Source: Roseburia_C sp051879315
GTDB lineage: Bacteria > Bacillota > Clostridia > Lachnospirales > Lachnospiraceae
Direction: 5' to 3'
NCBI GenBank assembly: GCA_051879315.1
Contig: JBJELW010000026.1
Coordinates: forward strand, 1 to 36,570
Length of the DNA: 36,570 nucleotides
Shown here: positions 14,960 through 24,226 of the stretch, piece by piece
Layout of the letters: every line of letters begins with the position of its first letter
Numbering within the stretch: position 1 is the first letter of the stretch
Notes under the pieces: generated by a model
What the model was told of the DNA's origin: nothing
Databases searched by the model: none
What the model saw: only the letters and a program-made list of their open reading frames with translations
Position numbers and translations under genes: made by a program

Positions 14960-17173
14960 ATGGCTGACGGAAGAAAAAAGATGAAAAGAATGAGTGATAA
15001 AAAGAAACGACGGAAAAAAATACAAGCTGTAAAAATATGCGGACCTCTGCTGGGACTCTGTCTGATTGTAGGAATGTACATCGGAGTCGTGTATGCGGAA
15101 GATGCCGGTGGTGAGAATAATGCCGGAAACCTGCAGAATGGTAGTTTTGAAAAGGGACAGACATGGGACGGAAATTATAAATCCCCGGATCAAGGTGATG
15201 TTCCTGCCTGGAATACCACAGCAACGGACGGAAAGATTGAACTCTTCCGAAGCAATGGACAGTATATCACTGGTGTGACATTAACACCTTCCGATGGAAC
15301 ATATGCTGCGGAGTTAAATGCGAACGAAGAAAGTACCCTGTACCAGAATGTTACCACCAAGCCATCCAGTATCTATCAATGGGGGCTGGACCATGGTGCC
15401 CGCAATGGCACAGATACCATGGCACTGGTGATTGGACCAAAGCAGAGTGTGGATCCGTCCAAACCAAGCGTAGACGGAAGAGACCAGCTGATGCAGATGG
15501 TGGACTGGCTGATTGCCCAGGGGGAGACTTCAGTAAAAGATAACGAGCATACAGGGCTGGGGGAGCAGCTGGTGATTTACAGTAAAAAGTTTGGAACTGA
15601 GGGTACTTTCGTGGACAATGCAGGAAATAATGCGTTCAGCCTGACTCCCAGTTCTGTGTATACCGAGGAATGGCATATCTGGATCATAGCGGATAGCAAG
15701 GCAACAAGCGGAACTAATCCGTGGGGACACTACGGCTCCAATGATCCCGTGGAAGCCGGCGGAGCGGAAGTAGATCTGAATAAGTATTATTACTACACTG
15801 TGCCGTCAGGGCAGACAGAGACCCTGTTCGGATTTGTTTCGGTAGGATGTGTCGAACCGGCGGCATCAGGCGACAAAGCGAAGACGTATGGAAACTTTCT
15901 GGATAACATTAATTTCCAGATCTACTACCCCCTGTCTGGAAGCACCACTTTCCACGGAAGTGCTGTGGTGGCAGAAAGCGATGGGTCATTGGAAGGGGGG
16001 GAAGGCTCCGATACAGGGCACCAAATTACTGTAGATCAGAAACTGGTTACCTATGTGACCAATGGGGAAAACCTGAAAGTTCAGGCAGTGATAAAGGCAG
16101 AGGATGCTTTAGCTGGATGTGAATTTGTGGGTCTCTATTTTACAAAACAGGATGCAGATGGAAATCCGGAGACTGAGTTTTTGAAAAAAGATGAATGGAC
16201 GAGAAATCAGTCTGGGGACGTGATATATACCTACTATCTGTCGAACCTGAGCACCGCAGCGGATTTACACTTTGTTTTCATCAAGAGCCCCACAGTGACC
16301 TATGACTCCAATGGTGGTAAACCATACACAGTTGAAAGAACCTACAATACCTCAGAAAAGGAGAATGTGTACAGCTTTAAACCCGTATCCAGTGAAGAGG
16401 GCGTGTTTACATTTATTCCACCCTATGTATCCAAGGCTGCGGAAGCCCCAGAGGGTGCGCCAGAGGGAAGCTGGAAATTTATGGGCTGGTTGCTGACCGG
16501 TGATGAGGCAGTGATTCCGGATGGCATGAGTCAGGAGAACGCAGGTTGGCTGGGTACGAAGCTGCTTCCGGCAGAGCACACGGTGGCCTGCGATTATACA
16601 GTGAAAGAGGCGGGGCTTACAGGGGCAACTGATCAATACTTTAAGATATGGGAGGAAAATATAACCCCAGCGGAGAATCGCACTTCATCTTCCGTGACAT
16701 GGACAGCAAGTGGATCGGGGCAATACTATGGAAATATCCACAAAGGTCTTACCATGGTGGCTCAGTGGCGCTGGCGTCAGGCCTTTGTGCCTCAGTTGAA
16801 TAGTGATTCGGGTTTCACAAATTCGCAGGCTGGCGGAACCGTTACCATTACCAGTGTGACAGGCACATCCGATCCAAATTATGATCCCAATTATAGGGAT
16901 GCTGATGGTTCGACCGTTGGACAGGCATACTTTGCAGAGACCAATGAAATAGTGACGGCCACTGCAACGGCCAATACAGGTTATACATTCCTGGGCTGGT
17001 ATGATGCAGCCGGGAATCTGGTCACCGCACAGGAAACACTGAGCTATATCGAGACAAAAGAAAGTGTCAACACTTACTATGCAAGATTTGCCAGAAGTGT
17101 AACCCAGACCTATATCCGTCAGATAAAGAATGGGGAAACGTGGGTGAATACCACGGATGGACGGAACTGGTAG
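14960..17173 (+). CDS. large surface protein, N-terminal part (frameshifted gene)
   Basis: The first 737 codons of a gene that is interrupted by a frameshift near 17161. A strongly basic start (KKMKRMSDKKKRRKK) and a hydrophobic core give an export signal ending near residue 46 (VVYAEDAG). The N-terminal domain (about 55-330) begins NGSFEKG...WNTTATDGKIELF and resembles galactose-binding-like beta-sandwich folds of surface proteins. InlB-type pieces follow from about 450 (VTYDSNGGKPYTVERTYN) and at about 655-715 (GYTFLGWYDAAGNLVTAQETLSY...TYYARFA). The sequence then runs out of frame and ends DGRNW. A strong GTAGGGGG-type site lies ahead of the ATG, 18 bases after the response regulator, so it belongs to that operon. 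As read, the product lacks the anchor and would be released. Confidence 0.8.
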   Translation: MADGRKKMKRMSDKKKRRKKIQAVKICGPLLGLCLIVGMYIGVVYAEDAGGENNAGNLQNGSFEKGQTWDGNYKSPDQGDVPAWNTTATDGKIELFRSNGQYITGVTLTPSDGTYAAELNANEESTLYQNVTTKPSSIYQWGLDHGARNGTDTMALVIGPKQSVDPSKPSVDGRDQLMQMVDWLIAQGETSVKDNEHTGLGEQLVIYSKKFGTEGTFVDNAGNNAFSLTPSSVYTEEWHIWIIADSKATSGTNPWGHYGSNDPVEAGGAEVDLNKYYYYTVPSGQTETLFGFVSVGCVEPAASGDKAKTYGNFLDNINFQIYYPLSGSTTFHGSAVVAESDGSLEGGEGSDTGHQITVDQKLVTYVTNGENLKVQAVIKAEDALAGCEFVGLYFTKQDADGNPETEFLKKDEWTRNQSGDVIYTYYLSNLSTAADLHFVFIKSPTVTYDSNGGKPYTVERTYNTSEKENVYSFKPVSSEEGVFTFIPPYVSKAAEAPEGAPEGSWKFMGWLLTGDEAVIPDGMSQENAGWLGTKLLPAEHTVACDYTVKEAGLTGATDQYFKIWEENITPAENRTSSSVTWTASGSGQYYGNIHKGLTMVAQWRWRQAFVPQLNSDSGFTNSQAGGTVTITSVTGTSDPNYDPNYRDADGSTVGQAYFAETNEIVTATATANTGYTFLGWYDAAGNLVTAQETLSYIETKESVNTYYARFARSVTQTYIRQIKNGETWVNTTDGRNW

Positions 17174-17967
17174 GAGACAACATAGCGACCCTTAATAACT
17201 ATAATCATTCGGATGTGGTTGGAAAGCCTGTCAGCTCCACTGCGACAGTGAAAGAAGGTTATCAATTTGAGGGCTGGTATGACGCAGCAGGGAACCCGGT
17301 GTCCACTGATAAGCTAAGTGACAATGGAACAACACTCAGTTACACTACCACCGGGGATGCCACCTACTATGCCAGATTCTCCGAAACTGTCACCCAATCC
17401 TACACAGAGAACCTGACCCAGGAAGGGGAGATCCTGGAATTATCGCTGGATGATCTGCCGGAGGATGTGGATGAAGAGGATATTATCTGGAATAGCAGCA
17501 ATCCAGACATTGTCACTGTGGATGAAGATGGTAACGTGGTTGTGGTAGGAAACGGAACCTGTACCATTACCGCAACAACTGCGGATGGCAGTTTTTCCTT
17601 CATCTGGACCATTACGGTAAATATTCCTTCCGGCGAAAGCAGCACAGAAGACGATACAGAAAGTGATACGGAGAGCAATACAGAAAATAGTACAGAGACC
17701 ACAACAGAACCAGGCACAGAAACCAATAAGGAAAACACAGCAGAACAAAGTACAGAATCTAATTGGAAAAACACAACAGAACAAAGCACAGAGGCTAATA
17801 CGGAAAACGTTACCGACAAGACAGATACGGATGTCAATGATGCCAGTATTTCCGGTGAACCCCAAACCGGTGACCGCAGCCATCTGGCACTTTGGTTTAC
17901 CCTGTTGCTCCTGTCTATGACAGTACTTGTGGGAGTGGTATTCAGAAGAAGAAGCAGCAGATTGTAG
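17140..17967 (+). pseudogene. large surface protein, C-terminal part (shifted frame)
   Basis: This open frame continues the protein of 14960-17173 in another frame; the GTG at 17140 is only the first start-like codon and has no ribosome site. It completes an InlB-type repeat (EGYQFEGWYDAAGNPVS...TYYARFSETVTQSYTE). It then has a Big_2-type Ig domain (IIWNSSNPDIVTVDEDGNVVVVGNGTCTITA), a Ser/Thr/Glu/Asn-rich stalk with imperfect repeats (17638-17830) and a P-x-T-G-D sorting signal (EPQTGD, hydrophobic stretch, FRRRSSRL). Restoring one A at about 17161 joins both parts smoothly (TTDG-TELVGDNIATLNN). It is either a real mutation, a phase-type switch or a sequencing error. Confidence 0.75.
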
Positions 17968-17975
17968 ATGTGTGT

Positions 17976-18004
17976 CTCTTTTGTGTCTGTTCGTGTGATA
18001 AAAT
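17976..18004 (+). promoter_or_regulatory. promoter of the second large surface protein, shared block
   Basis: CTCTTTTGTGTC (17976-17987), two bases, TTC (17990-17992), six bases and TAAAAT (17999-18004). The block and the 11-base distance to the -10 box match those of the histidine kinase promoter at 12224-12252. A leader of about 115 bases follows, holding a small hairpin AACATG...CATGTT near 18056-18079. Confidence 0.6.
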
Positions 18005-18125
18005 CCATTCGAAAGAGATATATTCAAATTTGAAGTGAAAAAATGTTTCTAATATAACATGATGGCATTTAACCATGTTGTAGATGAATTTGTGAAATTA
18101 CATAGAACATGAAAGGAGTTTGATT

Positions 18126-21100
18126 ATGAGTAGACGAAGTACAAAATTGGAAAAGAAGCTGGCCCGGGTGTGTGCCATGGCAATGACGGCAGTTTTGATT
18201 TTTACAGGGCTCGATATGACGGTATTCGCATTCTCTGATTCTAATATTCCGGAAGAAAGACTGATGACGGAGCAGGGAGTGCGATATGAGAGTATTGCCA
18301 TCAATTCCGCTTCGTTAAATGGAAATGCTATTCGTGGGGTGAATGAGGGGGCAAATGATGCTGCAATGGACAGCTGGGGATATTTTTATTCTTCATCCAT
18401 CAATTCCTCCGGCGGTCTTTCAAATGACGGAAAACTCACCATGGATAGTGGCATTTCCTATACGTTGGTAGCCGGAGAGAAAAAGGATACTGCCTATGAT
18501 GGAAATGACTGCATACGATTGACTGCAGGCAGCACATCCCAAACCATGGATTTAGAGACCCTGGGTGTTTACCAGAAAATATATGTACTGGCAACAGCAG
18601 GCGGACCGGGCACAGGAAATTATGCAGATTTTAAGGTGACGTTGACTTATACAGATGGAACAACAGCTGATACAACCTACAAATTATATGACTGGTATGA
18701 TACGACAGATGTTACCAATGTGGAGAAGTACTACTCCATTATGCGTATGCAACGTGGAACCAGCCGTACAGATGGCTCGCTGGAGGGTGGACCGGTTCTT
18801 CATTCTGCAGCAATTGAGGTGGATAGCACTAAGCTTTTAAAGCAGATTACATTTACCATGAATGGAAAAAATGGTAATGCATCGAATATGAGCGGACTCT
18901 ATTGCTGCATTTTTGCCGTGACCGGTGCAACCCCGGCCGGGGTGCCGGAGGCTCCGGTTGCCACTGCGGCCACAAAAGTGGAAGATTCTACAAATGGTGA
19001 ATTTACTGCAAACTGGGATGCAGTAGAAGGTGCAACCGGGTATCGGTTGGATGTGGCTACCGATCGAAAATTTACTCAGATTTTATCTGACTATAATAAC
19101 CTGAATGTGGAAAATGTACAGAAGTATACGGTGAGCGGTACCGGAATCAATGCAGATACGGTTTATTATTACCGGGTTCGTGCAGTGAATGATAAGGGCC
19201 AGAGTCTAAGCTCCAATCGCGTGTCAACGGATGTGCCAATCTGGATTAAAAACGCATTGAAGGATGAAGACCAGGACAAGGTGGAGTATGACGCAGAGAC
19301 GAACAAGGTGACATTCAAAGAGGATGTTACTTTAAAAGATACCATTGTATTGCCGGAAAGTGATAAGACAGTGTTGGATCTGGGAGGAAAAAACATAACA
19401 GCACCGGTGGGGAAACCGGCTATTTCTGCCGGAAGTGGAAGCGATGTAGAACTTTCTATTATCAGTACGGATGGGAATACCGGCGGTAGCACAGAGGAAC
19501 CGGGAAGTATTTTGGGAAGCACAGATTCATCGGGCAACGGTGTACCTGTTATTGATTTTAGTAATGCTGCCGGCAGCAGTGCCATTGAGCTTTCAGCAAG
19601 CAATGTAACCGGAAGTAGCGGAAACAGTTCTGCGAGCGGCAACGGTGGGAACGGAGGCGCAGGTATTGTAGCGGGCTCCAATACACAGATTGAAGTAGGC
19701 GGTGGTGCTACGGTAGTTGGCGGAGACGGCGGTAATGTTGGCGAAGATTCTTCTGGCAATGGAGGAGACGGCGGAGCAGGTATCAGTGGTGGAAATGTCA
19801 CTGTCTCTCCGGACGGAAATGTGACTGGAGGAAATGGTGGCGATGCAGTAAATGGAAACGGAGGAAATGGCGGGGCAGGTGTAAGTGGCTCCAACGTGAA
19901 CAACAATGGTACAGTGGCAGGTGGTGACGGGGGAAATGGTTCCTCAGCCGGGGGATCCGGTGGCGAGGCAGGTGCAGAAAATGGCACCAAGGGAACTGAT
20001 GGTGTGACCTGCGTACATGTATGGAAGTACTTTGGAGATGGAAATCAAGTTTATGCATGGTGTGAGCAAACTACCAGCGGAGCATGTGATTATCGAGGTA
20101 CATCAGATAATCATCCCAACGCAAAGAAGGTTTCTTTAGATGCACAGTCCGTTACCTATTCCGGGGTACCCTATCAGGGAGCAAGTATTCATGATGATAT
20201 CACTGCTGTTACCGGAGCATCGCTAAGTGATATTGCTTATTATAGTTCAACCGGAGAGGGTAGCACAGACATAAGTGGAGATAAATTACCATCATCCCCC
20301 ACTAACGTGGGCAATTATGTGGCAGTATGCACTATAACCCCTGCGGCATCGGATGCAGGTTCCATAGAGATAAAAACACCTTTTAAGATTACGCAGGCAG
20401 TCATTTCAGAAGAGAATGTCTCTCTTTCTAGTGATATGATTGCATTTAGCGGATCCGCACAGGGACCAAGTGTAACGGTTGTCGTGGGCAACAACACGCT
20501 GGAAAAAGACAGAGATTTTACATTGTCCGGTGATGTGGTTGCAACAAATTTGGGGGATTCCTATAAGATAGTGATTAACGGCAAGGGAAATTACACCGGT
20601 ACAGTGGAGAAAACATGGAAAATTGTGGATCGAAGTGCTCCTACCGGAACCATTGAAATTGCAGGAAATCAATGGAATTCCTTGCTGGGAGGTATCACCT
20701 TTGATATTTTCTACAAAAATAAACAGACAGTAACCATCACAGGAGCTGACGAAGGAAGTGGATTAGATAGGATTTATTATTATGTATCGAATATGGCGCT
20801 AACACCATCAGCAGTTGGAGCTCTTGAAGACAATCAGTGGACTGAGGGTACGACGATTAACATTGATTCGGATAATCGGTATGTGGTTTATGCAAAGATT
20901 GCGGATAAGTCCGGAAATGTAACTTACATTTCTTCTGACGGAGTAGTGTTGGACGCAACGAAGCCTGTGATATCAGGTGTAACCGATGGAAAGATATATT
21001 GCGATGAGCAGACCATTACGGTTACAGACGGTAATCTGGACAAGGTGTTTGTAAATGGGGAAGAAGTGACCCTTGCCGACAGTACATATACGTTGACTGC

Positions 21101-22436
21101 CGATGGAACCACGTATGTGGTCAGAGCTGTTGATAAAGCAGGAAATGAGGATAGCGTCACAGTTACTGTAAATGACGGACATACACCGGAGATTGATGCT
21201 GCAGTAGCCGTTACTTGTACGGGAGATGGTCTTACTGAGGGTAGCCATTGTGCAGTATGTGGAGAATTATTGGTGGCACAGGAAGTGGTGCCTGCTTTGG
21301 GCCATGACTGGTCCGGTGAGTGGACGGTGACAAAAGAGGCCACCACCACCGAAGGCGGAAAAGAAGAAACTACCTGTACCAGAGGCTGTGGACAGAAAAA
21401 GGTACGTACCATTTCTGCTGTTGGAACTACCGATGAATTACCGGAGAGTGTGACGGGAACATTGGAAAAGGATGTCGAGGTGGCAAAGGAAGCTCCAATC
21501 ACCGCAGCCACCATTGATAACCAGAAGAAAGAACTTTTTGATGCATCAGCCATCTTCACTGATGATGAGAGGCAGTCTATTAAGGATGGTTCTGAAGCCA
21601 GAGTGTGGTTGGAAATCGGAAAGACAGATGAAAGTAGCATTTCTGCTGAGGATAAGGCGAAATTGACAGAAGAGGCACAAAAGATTATGGGCCCTAATTT
21701 ATCACTGATCTATTTTGATGCAGAACTGTTCAAACAGGTAGAAGGCAGTACCGCGACACAGCTTCACGAGCCCGGTATCTTTGTAAAGGTAACCATTCAG
21801 ATTCCGATTGATTTGTTGAATCAGGATAAAACAATTGAACGCCAGTATAAGATTATCCGGCTTCATACCGATGCGGCAACCGGAGAGAGTCAGGTGGATG
21901 TACTGGACGGAACCTTTGACGAAGCAACCGGAGAGTTCTCTTTTGAGACAGACAGGTTCTCTACTTTTGTTATTACTTATGCAGATACACAGCATGTGAC
22001 AGGCGTGACATTGGATAAGAGTGAAGCTACCCTTACTACGAAGGGGGAAAGCGTTCAGCTTACCGCAACCGTTGCACCGGAAAATGCCACCAACAAAAAT
22101 GTGACCTGGACCACCAGTGATGCCAATGTGGCCACTGTGGATGCAAATGGTAAGGTGACAGCAGTGGCAAATGGTACCTGTATCATTACGGTGACCACCG
22201 CAGATGGCAGCAAAACAGCTACCTGTACCATTAAGGTGAATATTCCTTCCCAGGACAACACAAATAATGATGTCAATACCGACAACAGTGCTGATAAGAC
22301 AGATGACAATACATCAACTGTCACAGCAGCGCCCAAGACCGGTGATAACAGTAATCCGGCACTTTGGCTCCTGCTGATGCTCCTTTCCATGACAGTTCTT
22401 GCAGAGGCTGTTGTCAGAAGAAAACGCAATCGTTAA
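18126..22436 (+). CDS. very large wall-anchored surface protein with mixed repeat domains
   Basis: A 1436-residue exported protein; AGGAG 7 bases ahead sets the ATG. It has a signal peptide to about residue 36, an unassigned N-terminal domain (about 75-270) and a fibronectin type III domain (about 275-370, WDAVEGATGYRLDVATD...YYYRVRAVNDKG). A beta-rich segment (about 390-500) leads into a Gly/Asn-rich GGNGGAG stretch (about 503-625). Ig-like domains follow at about 668-835 and 840-1015. Next is a GHDWSGEWTVTKEATTTEGG module with CxxC pairs (about 1035-1100), then a domain of unknown type to about 1285. A Big_2 domain (about 1290-1372), a Thr/Asp/Asn spacer and an APKTGD sorting signal end it. 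No enzyme domain seen; an adhesin or matrix role is inferred. Confidence 0.88.
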   Translation: MSRRSTKLEKKLARVCAMAMTAVLIFTGLDMTVFAFSDSNIPEERLMTEQGVRYESIAINSASLNGNAIRGVNEGANDAAMDSWGYFYSSSINSSGGLSNDGKLTMDSGISYTLVAGEKKDTAYDGNDCIRLTAGSTSQTMDLETLGVYQKIYVLATAGGPGTGNYADFKVTLTYTDGTTADTTYKLYDWYDTTDVTNVEKYYSIMRMQRGTSRTDGSLEGGPVLHSAAIEVDSTKLLKQITFTMNGKNGNASNMSGLYCCIFAVTGATPAGVPEAPVATAATKVEDSTNGEFTANWDAVEGATGYRLDVATDRKFTQILSDYNNLNVENVQKYTVSGTGINADTVYYYRVRAVNDKGQSLSSNRVSTDVPIWIKNALKDEDQDKVEYDAETNKVTFKEDVTLKDTIVLPESDKTVLDLGGKNITAPVGKPAISAGSGSDVELSIISTDGNTGGSTEEPGSILGSTDSSGNGVPVIDFSNAAGSSAIELSASNVTGSSGNSSASGNGGNGGAGIVAGSNTQIEVGGGATVVGGDGGNVGEDSSGNGGDGGAGISGGNVTVSPDGNVTGGNGGDAVNGNGGNGGAGVSGSNVNNNGTVAGGDGGNGSSAGGSGGEAGAENGTKGTDGVTCVHVWKYFGDGNQVYAWCEQTTSGACDYRGTSDNHPNAKKVSLDAQSVTYSGVPYQGASIHDDITAVTGASLSDIAYYSSTGEGSTDISGDKLPSSPTNVGNYVAVCTITPAASDAGSIEIKTPFKITQAVISEENVSLSSDMIAFSGSAQGPSVTVVVGNNTLEKDRDFTLSGDVVATNLGDSYKIVINGKGNYTGTVEKTWKIVDRSAPTGTIEIAGNQWNSLLGGITFDIFYKNKQTVTITGADEGSGLDRIYYYVSNMALTPSAVGALEDNQWTEGTTINIDSDNRYVVYAKIADKSGNVTYISSDGVVLDATKPVISGVTDGKIYCDEQTITVTDGNLDKVFVNGEEVTLADSTYTLTADGTTYVVRAVDKAGNEDSVTVTVNDGHTPEIDAAVAVTCTGDGLTEGSHCAVCGELLVAQEVVPALGHDWSGEWTVTKEATTTEGGKEETTCTRGCGQKKVRTISAVGTTDELPESVTGTLEKDVEVAKEAPITAATIDNQKKELFDASAIFTDDERQSIKDGSEARVWLEIGKTDESSISAEDKAKLTEEAQKIMGPNLSLIYFDAELFKQVEGSTATQLHEPGIFVKVTIQIPIDLLNQDKTIERQYKIIRLHTDAATGESQVDVLDGTFDEATGEFSFETDRFSTFVITYADTQHVTGVTLDKSEATLTTKGESVQLTATVAPENATNKNVTWTTSDANVATVDANGKVTAVANGTCIITVTTADGSKTATCTIKVNIPSQDNTNNDVNTDNSADKTDDNTSTVTAAPKTGDNSNPALWLLLMLLSMTVLAEAVVRRKRNR
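19632..20000 (+). repeat. glycine/asparagine-rich GGNGGAG coding repeats
   Basis: About 120 codons with recurring GGNGGAG, GGDGG and GNGGNGG, interspersed with short variable strands (GIVAGSNTQIEVGG, GISGGNVTVSPDG, GVSGSNVNNNG). Spacing of about 35-40 residues between GGAG[IV] blocks suggests three related units, resembling PGRS-like or beta-roll-type stretches. Synonymous codons differ between units. Confidence 0.7.
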
Positions 22437-22510
22437 GAGTAATCTTAAAACATCATGACGCTGGAGAATGAGACAAAACGAAATATCCAGATCGAAGAAA
22501 TAGCATAAGT

Positions 22511-22555
22511 AAAAGGGGCTGTCGCACTAAATAATTAGTGCACAGCTCCTTTTTT
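22511..22555 (+). terminator. terminator after the large surface protein gene
   Basis: AAAAGGGGCTGT and GCACTAA on the left pair with TTAGTGC and ACAGCTCCTTTT on the right around a short ATAA loop; one unpaired base interrupts the stem. A T-run closes it. Confidence 0.8.
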
Positions 22556-22578
22556 GCAAAAAACAAGGAAATAATAGG

Positions 22579-22607
22579 TAGAAAAATCTAAAAAAGAATG
22601 CTATAAT
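22579..22607 (+). promoter_or_regulatory. promoter of the ATPase gene
   Basis: TATAAT at 22602-22607 with a weak -35 box TAGAAA (22579-22584) at 17 bases. The gene start is 38 bases further, with GGGGGTGA as the ribosome site. Confidence 0.5.
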
Positions 22608-22645
22608 TTGTTCGAACAAGACCGAGTCGGGGGTGACCGAATTAA

Positions 22646-24034
22646 ATGAAGTTTATAGGTAGAGAAGAACAGATAAAAAAAATTGACAGATTAATTAGTA
22701 AAAATGAACTATCATTTTCTTTGATTTATGGAAGACGCCGTGTTGGTAAAAGCGAGCTTGTAAAACAGGTGTTGAAAAAAAATAATGTCAGAAGTTTTTA
22801 TTATGAATGTAAACAGGTTGCACAGGCAAGCAATGTCTCAAGCTTGAGTGAGATTGTATCAGAAGTAATGGGACTTCCAAAGTTAGGATTTTCCGATATG
22901 GAATCTTTATTACAGTATATTTTTGAAATGTCTACAAAGGAAAAAATGACTCTGGTTCTTGATGAGTATCCCTATCTAAAAGAATCGATAAAAGGTATGG
23001 ATAGCATATTGCAGGCACTGGTTGATAAGTACAGGGATTCGGCCAAGCTTACACTAATTATTCTTGGTTCCTATGTGGAGGTGATGCGTTCACTTTTGGA
23101 ACACTCTAATCCTCTATACGGAAGAGTCGACCTGACAATTGATTTAAAACCGATGGATTATTATGAGTCTTCTTTATTTTATCCAAATTATTCAGCAGAG
23201 GATAAGGTGAAGATTTATTCTGTTTTTGGAGGCATTCCATACTATAACCGATTAATTGATGATTCCTTAAGTGTAAAAGAAAATATAATAGAGCTTATTG
23301 CATCACCCGGGGCAAGACTGGAGAATGAGGTGTCTATGTATTTGAATGCTGAAATTTCAAAAATAACAAATGCCAATGAAGTATTTGAAGCATTATCCCG
23401 AGGCTATTCGAAGTATAGTGATATTTTATCACAGTCGCATGTTTCTAGTGGCCCGACATTAGTTGATGTCCTTGATAAATTGATGCGTATGGAGGTTGTT
23501 GTAAAGACTGCACCAATTAACGACATAAGTAATAAAAAGAAAGCTTCCTATCATATTTCAGACAATCTTTCCTTGTTCTATTACAGATATATTTTTAAAT
23601 ATTTATCTCAGATGAAGATCATGGACTCTGAAGTTTTTTACAAGAAATATATTGAGAAAGACTTCGAGGAATATTATGTACCACATCTTTTTGAAACGGT
23701 ATGTAGCCAGTATTTGGTAAGATTAAACAGAGCTGGCTTAATGGAACCGGTATTTGAAAAGATAGGCAAGTATTATTATGATGATCCTATTAATCATACA
23801 AATGGTGAATTTGATGTTGTCACCGAAGATGATAATGGATATGTTTTTTATGAGGCCAAATTTAGAAAAAGTCCAATCACAAAGGATGTTATAGAAAGAG
23901 AAATAGAGCAGGTAAAGGCTACAGGATTAGAATGTTATAAATACGCATTTATTTCAAGGTCAGGATTTGATTGTGAGAAAATGGATCATGTATGTATGAT
24001 TTCAATTGAGGATTTATATTTCAATTATATTTAA
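22646..24034 (+). CDS. AAA ATPase with DUF234-type nuclease-like C-terminus
   Basis: A 462-residue cytoplasmic protein of the prokaryotic ATPase group (PF01637 plus DUF234). The FIGREEQIKKIDRL start is followed by the Walker A motif YGRRRVGKSEL (about 29-39), Walker B MTLVLDEYPYL (about 108-118) and a sensor segment LIILGSYVEVM. The central winged-helix region runs to about 310. The C-terminal domain has a PD-(D/E)XK-like core: the Asp of GEFDVV and the ExK of FYEAKF. Its role is unknown in the family; links to mobile DNA or defence are only speculation. It is clearly richer in A/T than both neighbours and is a single-gene unit between a terminator and the hslO promoter, which fits horizontal gain. 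Confidence 0.88.
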   Translation: MKFIGREEQIKKIDRLISKNELSFSLIYGRRRVGKSELVKQVLKKNNVRSFYYECKQVAQASNVSSLSEIVSEVMGLPKLGFSDMESLLQYIFEMSTKEKMTLVLDEYPYLKESIKGMDSILQALVDKYRDSAKLTLIILGSYVEVMRSLLEHSNPLYGRVDLTIDLKPMDYYESSLFYPNYSAEDKVKIYSVFGGIPYYNRLIDDSLSVKENIIELIASPGARLENEVSMYLNAEISKITNANEVFEALSRGYSKYSDILSQSHVSSGPTLVDVLDKLMRMEVVVKTAPINDISNKKKASYHISDNLSLFYYRYIFKYLSQMKIMDSEVFYKKYIEKDFEEYYVPHLFETVCSQYLVRLNRAGLMEPVFEKIGKYYYDDPINHTNGEFDVVTEDDNGYVFYEAKFRKSPITKDVIEREIEQVKATGLECYKYAFISRSGFDCEKMDHVCMISIEDLYFNYI

Positions 24035-24168
24035 TAGAACATTAGTGCCCCAATAGTACCCGTTCGTTTGGTGCCATGGAACTTCCAAATGACAAATACC
24101 GGTTCCGTCTATTTCTATTGTTAGTTAATTGTTAGTTATTCATTAGTTATTCAAAATAAGATTACCTG

Positions 24169-24197
24169 CTGTCAAATCCTGTTTTGTGTGCTATACT
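24169..24197 (+). promoter_or_regulatory. promoter of hslO-nadE
   Basis: CTGTCA (24169-24174), a 17-base spacer and TATACT (24192-24197), 29 bases before the hslO start. Just upstream (about 24118-24151) TTAGTTA-type words repeat three times; no function is assigned. Confidence 0.5.
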
Positions 24198-24226
24198 TCT
24201 TGTAGAATTCATCGGAGGAAATAACA

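Noticed and set aside
19169..19990. A proline/serine-rich minus-strand frame of 273 codons
   Set aside because: It mirrors the glycine-rich coding repeat of the large surface protein and has no independent support.
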